Positions 57,726-64,000 of a stretch of 64,000 bases of DNA are shown here, piece after piece. Position 1 is the first letter of the stretch; each line of letters begins with the position of its first letter. Under the pieces are notes generated by a model. That model was not told the DNA's origin. It saw only the letters and a list, made by a program, of their open reading frames with translations, and made no database searches. The position numbers were made by a program, and so were the translations under genes. The stretch covers positions 8,443,774 through 8,507,773 of the forward strand of contig JAVTVX010000030.1 in assembly GCA_033439265.1 (NCBI GenBank). Reading direction: 5' to 3'. Source of the DNA: Dillenia suffruticosa (lineage: Eukaryota; Streptophyta; Magnoliopsida; Dilleniales; Dilleniaceae).

Positions 57726-59785
57726 TTGTTAGCAAAATAAGTTTTGATGGTGAGCAAATGATGTATTAAAATAAGTACATGATAAGCATAATATGTTAGA
57801 TTAAAGAAAAATTAGTTTGAAAGATATTGAGATGAGTTAGGAATGATAAAAAACATAAATATGTAGTTCAGACGTAAAGTTGTTGACTTATCTTTAAACA
57901 CTAGATGACTCACTAACTTTAGAAAAGCTTTTAATTTAAACAGAATGCTAAACCAGTCAACTCATGTAGGAACATCAATTGATTCACAATGCACTATAGG
58001 CAAATTGAACATTTAAAACAATAGAACTAAAACGAAAAATGGAACTAAAATTCAAAGTAACAATAGAACTAAAATACACAATGCACCAGTCAATTAGCAC
58101 ATTCTATGAAGCAATAGAACTAAAATTCAAAGTACTAACGGTCGAACATTTAAAACAATAACGGTCAAAATAAAAAATAGGACACATCGTATACAGGTCG
58201 GGTTGACCTACTATATACCACAAGTCTGCTAGCACATTCAGTACTTAGAAAATTTTGTGAAGAACAAGTTGACACTAAACCACAAAGTATTCACATGCTA
58301 GGCCATAAGACAACAGACATTAAGATATGTCAGGAGCCACAGTATTTGATTGCATGAGCCACACTATGTGCCAAGACATATACAAAATCTTAAAATCTAA
58401 GTCGAACAACTAGGCCAAATTGACTTACATGTTACCCCAAGTTGACCCACACTTTGAAGACTTAGAAAAATGAGTATAACACATGCCACAATACAGGCCA
58501 CAACATAAGTTGTAGCATGTCACAACACATGCCACAGTATATGCATGACACGAACTACACCATGCCATGACACAAGCCATGGCATGAGCCACACCATGCC
58601 ACTTCATGAGCCACTGCACAGGCCATGGCACAAAACACAAAGCATGTGGCACACAAAGTTATGTCAACACAAGAAGAAGTTTGTTTTGACAGAACATATT
58701 ACTAGTTGACTTGCTATGTACCCAAAGTCAACTTGCATGACTAGGACTTAAAAAATTCTATGTAAGAACAAACTTGTGTCGACACAAGAAAATTGTTATG
58801 TTGACACAACATGTCCAAGATGAAGAATGACTCATAGGACAGAAGACTAGTCAAATTATGTTAACACAACTAAGCTCCACAAGCCCAAAGCTTAAACAAA
58901 ATAGAAGACTAGTCAAATCATGCAGAACAAAGGTCAGCTTGCACTAACTGATGAGCAAAGTTTAAGCATACAAGAGTTATGTCGATACAAGAAGAGATTC
59001 AAACTCGGATTTCTGAATAGATTCGAGAGGCACTCAACTCACCACATGAAAGCAATCGACTTACCCTAGTCAGAAGATTACGAAATTCAAATATCGGTCG
59101 ACTAATAAAGAAGAGAAAGTCGACTAACTATGAGTAACGGCTAATTGTTTAGAAAAAATGTTTGAATCATAAATAAACTCCCAACCATCTTCAATGGCTA
59201 TAAATGGGTATTAAATGTTCTACAACAGCTATATCATTAAGAGAGACTATAAATACAACATCAAATGAAAATCAAATAACTTTTGGATTATATTTATTAC
59301 TCTTGAGTGTATTAAAGATTTTTAATGCTTTAATTTTTTGAGTTGTATTTATTTGGGTTACAAAAATTACATCTGAACATTAAGACTCAAGATTATAATC
59401 TTATTTTTCATTCCATATACTTGTAGTTAACCAAAAAAAAAGGGTCTTCTTAGTCGCGGATTAATTGTCTCGGAGAAAACGAATTAAATTTGCTAGCACC
59501 TGTGTAATCTAGTGCTGAGTGTTTGAGTAAAACACTTCATGATGTCTAACTAGAACCTATTCAAACTCATTGTTATACTATTTTTGAACAAAATAGTGGA
59601 TTGAACATCCATATAGAGTATGGGAGTGAATGTACACCAAAAAAGATGGAACCACTAAAAACTGTGTGTCGACTATTTTCTCTCTTCGGCTATACATCTC
59701 TCTTCTATTATTTAAACACCCAGAAAATCCAAAAAGTGCCTAACAACCTATTCACCTTCTTCTAGGTTGTTAGAATCTAGTCTTT
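57726..59785. mobile_element. LTR-like insertion within Copia-D
   Basis: It begins (T)TGTTAGCAAAATAAGTTTTGATGG, reminiscent of long copia (SIRE-type) LTR starts. It ends after a stretch at 59445-59770 with LTR-tail character (GTCGCGGATTAATTGTCTCGG, then a CTAGGTTGTTAG phrase). CAAAA is present on both sides (57721-57725 and 59786-59790), a candidate target duplication. No coding domain is seen, so it may be a solo LTR; about 2 kb is long for one. Confidence 0.5.
58300..58650. repeat. CATG/CCACA-rich low-complexity tract
   Basis: Irregular repetition of words such as CATGCCACA and GCCATGGCACAA. The 75-codon minus-strand frame over it (rich in Cys, His and Met) is a repeat translation, not a gene. 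Confidence 0.65.
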
Positions 59786-59930
59786 CAAAAACCCATTATG
59801 AATTATGGATGGTCAGAAAGCCTTGTATAAATCATTTACATGCTTGGAATTGTCTAGCTGAGACAATGCATTATATGCCAAACGAAAGGAAATCGGAAGA
59901 ACTATGTTTTATTAAAAAAATTCCAAAATG

Positions 59931-60439
59931 TCAACAAAAGGAAACATTATATCCTGACATACATCTATTTATAAGTATGCAAATGATTTATAGAGGCATT
60001 TTAAAATTTTTGGTTACTTCACATTTTTTCCAAAAAGCTGCTCCAAAATGTATTTATCAAATATCCATTAACCATAATATACATACTTCATCCATATTTC
60101 ATACTTTTCCCGTCCCAAATGGGATAATTTAGTGATCACAATGCTCCAACTCCATGATTAAGGATTCAAGTCTTATATAATAAAAAAAAAACTTTCTCCA
60201 CACTTTATCCACAGATAATGATGTAAACATCTATCAATAACATTTCAAATATCAAACAAACAACCATTAACAACGAACATAAATTATAACTCCAAACATT
60301 CATCTAGTATAAATATAATACAAACACCATTTCAACTACAATAATTAAAAAAAAAAATCATTAACAACAATTTAATAAGTCAAATAAGTTTACATAGTCA
60401 ATGAACAAATATCAATATTCCATAAATAGATGGCATACA
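59931..60439. other. AT-rich spacer, no gene recognised
   Basis: No domain or terminal repeat seen. Confidence 0.5.
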
Positions 60440-61975
60440 ATATATCCATCATGTTTCTTTGTGTTGAGACATATGACCACCCCTTTGTACATATGGAGAG
60501 CCACCATCTTTACTAGATGCACAATCATTATCTTGTACAAATAATATATAATTAAAACAACTATAAAATATTGCGTAATATAATTCATATTATATAAAAA
60601 ATATAAGTTAGTTTATTACATCTTCCAAGATGTCAGGAGGTACTTGTAGCTGTGGAAATGCTAACGTAACCTATTGAAAGAATATTTTAAAATCTTAATT
60701 TTTTTCTTTTCAATTTATGCCGAATCTTAGTTCACATTAGGTTAGAACTAACCATTGGAAGAGAAGATGATGATATTCCACAATAGTTACCAGGTGTTAA
60801 CCCTATCCCTTTTTCTCTCACTTGACCTAGATGTTCTTTGCTGATAATTTCGATAAACGCTTTATCTCAATTTCATTGATGGACTCTTGTGTTGAAGTTA
60901 CTTGAGATGTCATCATTTCATCAATTTGTTCATATGTATACAAAGTGCATATAGAAATATCAGTGCAAACTCTCATAAAATTATTAGCACAAACTCTTAT
61001 TATGAAGTAATGCAAAAAATTCATTCAAATTACCATCATATTAGCAAACTCTAAATTGACATATGAACCATACTTGTTTTATGGGTAGTTTTGTAGAATT
61101 TAATTCGATTGGAGATATATCCTGTTTTTAGTTCCTGAAACTAAATTGTTAACAATTAAAGAAATACTAATAAATACACAATCAATATATAAATTAATTA
61201 CCGATTCCTTTACCTGCATCGCAAATACCTTGGAGCCACAGGTGTACATGTAAGTTTAATGCAATTGGTTATACTTCCCTGCTTCTGATTTTTCCTTCAA
61301 AATATTTTAAGTTATTATGATAAATTTATAAAAGTGAACATAATGGTATTTCTTTAAATAAATTATTACATTTCCATACCTTGAGTACCAATGTGAAACT
61401 ATGATTTCTCATTCACGAGAATTGTGACAATCTGGAACATTTGTAGAAATCTCTTTAGTTGTCTTATCCATGTCATAATATATTTTTTAAAAAAACAATA
61501 TACCTATACTCGTTAAATTTGGTGGAAATTGATTTATGAAGGCTTTCATTTGTTCCTTTGAAGTTGAAAGGATACTGTACCATCTTTGTGTCTAAGATGG
61601 CAAATTCGCTAATTTCTAACCATAAGATCACAAATAGTTGCTAATATTTGAGACTCTCGTCTAACAGGTTGTAGGTCAGAATTGAAGGACACTAAAATAT
61701 GGTGATGTGAGATCCCATATATCATTCAGAGCATCCCTCCCTCTTCTACGGGTATTTCGAATATTATTAGATGTAAAATATGATACAATAAATTTATAAT
61801 TGATCTCACTCAATAAATTTTTAAATAATAATAAGATTTTTACATTAACAAAGGTAGCGTCCTACAAAGTAATGGTTTCTTCTTCATTCGGACACTTATT
61901 AATAGTTGCCCACGGTGCTTTTTCGGATGTTTTGACAATCTTGATTCCTTTAAATTTCTTTTTTCCTTGAGACAT
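60440..61975 (-). pseudogene. Transposase_24-type (Ptta/En-Spm) plant transposon protein, decayed, multi-exon
   Basis: Minus-strand pieces occur in family order. The possible start MSQGKKKFKGIK at 61975 ends at a GT donor near 61870. RGRDALNDIW and SFNSDLQPVRRESQILATICDLMVRN lie near 61740-61620, followed by NFKGTNES and SISTKFNEY. Then come VSHWYSRYG near 61400 and YTCGSKVFAMQVKES near 61240-61200. After these are FYKTTH and YGSYVNLEFANMM near 61110-61030, SINEIEI near 60880 and VREKGIGLTPGNY near 60810. The blocks PVG(R)ES, TCGSKxF and FYKTTH are typical of this transposon-associated family, whose exact function is not settled. AT-rich gaps look like introns. Stops and frameshifts are present. 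No CACTA ends were matched to it. Confidence 0.6.
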
Positions 61976-62430
61976 GTTTACATCTACTTTTAGCACAACA
62001 ATTAAAAGTTTGTAACATGTTAGTATAATATAAACAAATAAGAAATATAATAAACATGTGAATATCATCAAAAAGAACATATTAAAGTTAAATATGATTC
62101 ATATGCAAAGTTAAAGATAGAGGTACTTGTAAACCAAAGCAAAGATGAGTCATTAACTAAAGGGAATAAAATGAATCAAAAAAAATATTTGTGTATATAT
62201 ATATAATAAATTTACTATATAATGAATGAAATAAATGATAGACATTTCAATCATTGCAATATTACAAGCCCAAAAAGCAATATTACTATATAAAGCAAAT
62301 TAATTGAATGTACATGTGAGACTTAGCAACCTACTACAGCGGGGACTTGATTTGCTTCATTTTATAGATGTGACTTGTCATTAGTTTGCAAACTTCTCTC
62401 ATTGCTAGACTAAGAAATATGCACAAACAA
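61976..62430. other. AT-rich spacer, no gene recognised
   Basis: 5' side of the decayed transposase. A (TA)n stretch lies near 62195-62207. Confidence 0.5.
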
Positions 62431-62995
62431 ATAGTATATGTAGGTTTGCTTAGAATCATGGAATATCATACTAACTCATAGAAGAACATAATTATAAAAG
62501 CATATAAGGTCTCAAGACTTGATTGCTAGGATGCCATCTCATTTATAGTTTAAGAAGCATTCATGGACATATACCATTTCAGAATCATACTTGTCACTTT
62601 CTTTGTCTTTTTGGCCTTGTATATGGATGCATAACCTAAACATTTATCCTTAAACCCCTAACAACATGTTTGCAAATTTGCAAAAAAAAATTAAAAAAAA
62701 AATCTCATACTCATACAGGTTGATTGCTAGGATGCATAACATGGAATATCATACTTATACTCATGCTCAAAAAAAAGAATTATAATATATGCAGGATTGT
62801 TTAAAATCATGGAATATCATACTAACTCATAGAAGAACATAATTATGAAAGCATATAAGGTTTCAAGACTTGATTGCTAGGATGCCATCTCATTTATTGC
62901 TTAAGCAACATTCATGGACATATACCATTTTGTAATCATACTTGTCACTTTCTGTCTTTTTGGCCCTATATATGGACTCATAACATAAACATTCA
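62431..62995 (+). repeat. segmental duplication, about 215 bp at a 350-bp period
   Basis: 62431-62645 and 62781-62995 are highly similar. Both contain GGAATATCATACTAACTCAT, then GACTTGATTGCTAGGATGCC and CATTCATGGACATATACCAT. The intervening 135 bp repeats shorter pieces of the same words (GATTGCTAGGATGC near 62721). Confidence 0.85.
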
Positions 62996-63080
62996 CTACA
63001 AAATAAATGTACTATTCATACGGACGAAATCGTCTACTAAATATACTAAAATCGTCTGCAAAATCTTCTCCAACGGATAT
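62994..63080 (+). mobile_element. possible left terminus of another CACTA-type element
   Basis: CACTACAAAATAAATG is followed by short complementary words CGGACGAAATCGTC and AAAATCGTCTGC, resembling a CACTA end plus subterminal motifs of a different family from the 47-kb element. No right end was found before the window ends. Confidence 0.4.
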
Positions 63081-63178
63081 GCCTTTAATTGGTTATACAC
63101 CAGTCGAGATAGATCTATCTCAACAGTTTTGATGATCGTTAGAGCTTGTAATTGATTTATAGTGACAGTTAGAAAAGT

Positions 63179-63386
63179 GTTAATAAAATTACTATATTTT
63201 ATTATCGGTTTTAAAAGTATTGGTAAAAATTATTATCTTTTATCGTCGGTTATTACATATGTTAATAAATGTTACTATCTTTTATCCTCAGTTACCACAA
63301 CTGTTAAAAAATGTTACTGTCATTTATCATTGGTTATCACATATATTAGGAAATGTTATTACATTTTATCATTGATTACAACTCAG
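63179..63386 (+). repeat. 42-bp minisatellite, about five units
   Basis: Units at 63179, 63219, 63261, 63303 and 63345 follow the pattern GTTAATAAATGTTACTATC then TTTTATCGTCGGTTATTACA. Because 42 is a multiple of three, a 92-codon frame stays open across it (repeated KCYYLLSSV). This is probably a by-product. Confidence 0.9.
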
Positions 63387-63489
63387 TTATCACATGTTAG
63401 TATAAATTATTACTTGTATTATCGATTACCACAAGTGTGAAGAAAAATTATTGTTTTTATCGGTTAGAAAATATTAGTATAAATTACTG

Positions 63490-63591
63490 TTACAACATGG
63501 TTACTGTAAGTTACAACATGGTTACTATAAGTTACAACATGGTTACTGTCAGTTACCATGGTTACTGTCGGTTACCACATGAGTACTTGAT
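63490..63591 (+). repeat. 21-bp minisatellite, about five units
   Basis: Units of GTTACAACATGGTTACTGTA start at 63490, 63511 and 63532. Two shorter variants follow at 63553 and 63572. They share GGTTAC words with the adjacent 42-bp array. Confidence 0.9.
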
Positions 63592-64000
63592 TACTTCTTG
63601 TATCATCATGGTTACTGTTTTGTATTATCGGTGTTATAAGTGTTAGCAAATTTTACTCTCTCTCTCTCTCTCTTTTAACATCATATTGGGTTAGGAATGT
63701 TACTTTTTTTTTATTCTCTGTTATTACGTGTCAAAAAAATTACTATTTTGGTTACCACTAATTTACCACCCATCCACATAATTATCACTAAATATCAATA
63801 GTGACAGTTTTTTTTAAGATGACAGGTAAATTAAAAAACTAAAAAATAAAGAAATTATAAAAATAAAATAAACATAATAAAAATTGTAATTGATACAAAA
63901 TAAAATGATTGATACATATAAAACAAAAAATAGAGAAAAGATTACATATCTCACAACTACATGTCTTCTGAGATGCTCCAAATGAAAAATGTTTATCACA
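63592..64000. other. AT-rich right edge, no gene recognised
   Basis: A (CT)n tract lies at about 63656-63674. The 61-codon minus-strand frame at the edge is aromatic/Ile-rich from AT bias. Confidence 0.55.

Larger units (their letters stand above)
57133..59930 (+). pseudogene. Copia-D integrase remnant, split by an insertion
   Basis: The left part (57133-57725) gives CIKGKQT, LELICTNICGSS, then INDFLHYGYL, EKSQAHDVFK, YDGSRK and LNKVPTKPAIK. These are the zinc/catalytic start and middle of a copia integrase, with the first catalytic Asp now Asn (TDICG changed to TNICG). The right part (59786-59930) continues the same domain: THYELWMVRKP, INHLHAWNC and AETMHY, matching the PYELWTGRKP...LRHLHVWGC block. 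A 2.06-kb insertion separates them at the place where these blocks normally join. Both parts carry stops and frameshifts. Other copia domains were not found. Confidence 0.72.

Noticed and set aside
63162-63440. 92-codon protein with 14-residue repeats
   Set aside because: It results from the 42-bp minisatellite, whose period keeps the frame. No sign of an independent gene.
63179-63591. CRISPR-like array
   Set aside because: Units are contiguous without unique spacers and the genome is a plant's; these are minisatellites.

Overview
This is nuclear DNA from a flowering plant. It is AT-rich and intron-bearing, with one host gene related to plastid cytochrome P450s, decayed metal-transporter copies, and many plant-type LTR retrotransposons, CACTA transposons and a tRNA-derived SINE. 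A eudicot is most likely from the general character, but the sequence does not identify the species. No bacterial features, rRNA, functional tRNA or CRISPR array were seen.

Layout. 1-8.1 kb: the 5' half of a minus-strand CYP97B-type P450 gene (five exons, residues 1 to about 250). The rest, including the heme-binding end, is not in the window. 8.1-12.3 kb: AT-rich sequence with one end of a CACTA element (10.6-10.85 kb) and a decayed TNP2-type transposase (11.6-12.2 kb). 12.98-18.36 kb: a complete but decayed Ty1/copia element (Copia-A) with LTRs and a perfect 5-bp target duplication. 18.8-20.9 kb: a decayed unassigned coding-like stretch, then ZIP metal-transporter pseudogene copy 3. 22.4-37.9 kb: a three-level nest. 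An old minus-strand copia (Copia-C) was split by a long-LTR Athila/Tat-like gypsy element (Gypsy-A), which was split in turn by a younger copia (Copia-B, TSD GTGAG). Copia-C also carries a SINE. 38.7-39.1 kb: ZIP copy 1, cut by a Tat-like gypsy element (Gypsy-B, 39.1-46.7 kb). 47.2-49.9 kb: ZIP copy 2 on the minus strand, split by a 2.3-kb non-autonomous CACTA element with 3-bp TSD AAT. 50.7-56.6 kb: a minus-strand, internally deleted Tat-like gypsy element (Gypsy-C). 57.1-64 kb: a copia integrase remnant split by an LTR-like insertion, a decayed Transposase_24-type gene, segmental duplications and two minisatellites.

No cooperating pathway is encoded. The only gene that could be functional is the P450, whose family acts in the plastid on carotenoids or related substrates. 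The rest records repeated transposition: ZIP copies disabled by frameshifts and insertions, older elements split by younger ones, and non-autonomous derivatives that lost gag or pol. The most unusual structures are the CACTA element with mirrored GC-rich/tRNA-like arms, the three-level nest, the gag-less leader found twice in Gypsy-B, and the GC-rich leader of Copia-B.
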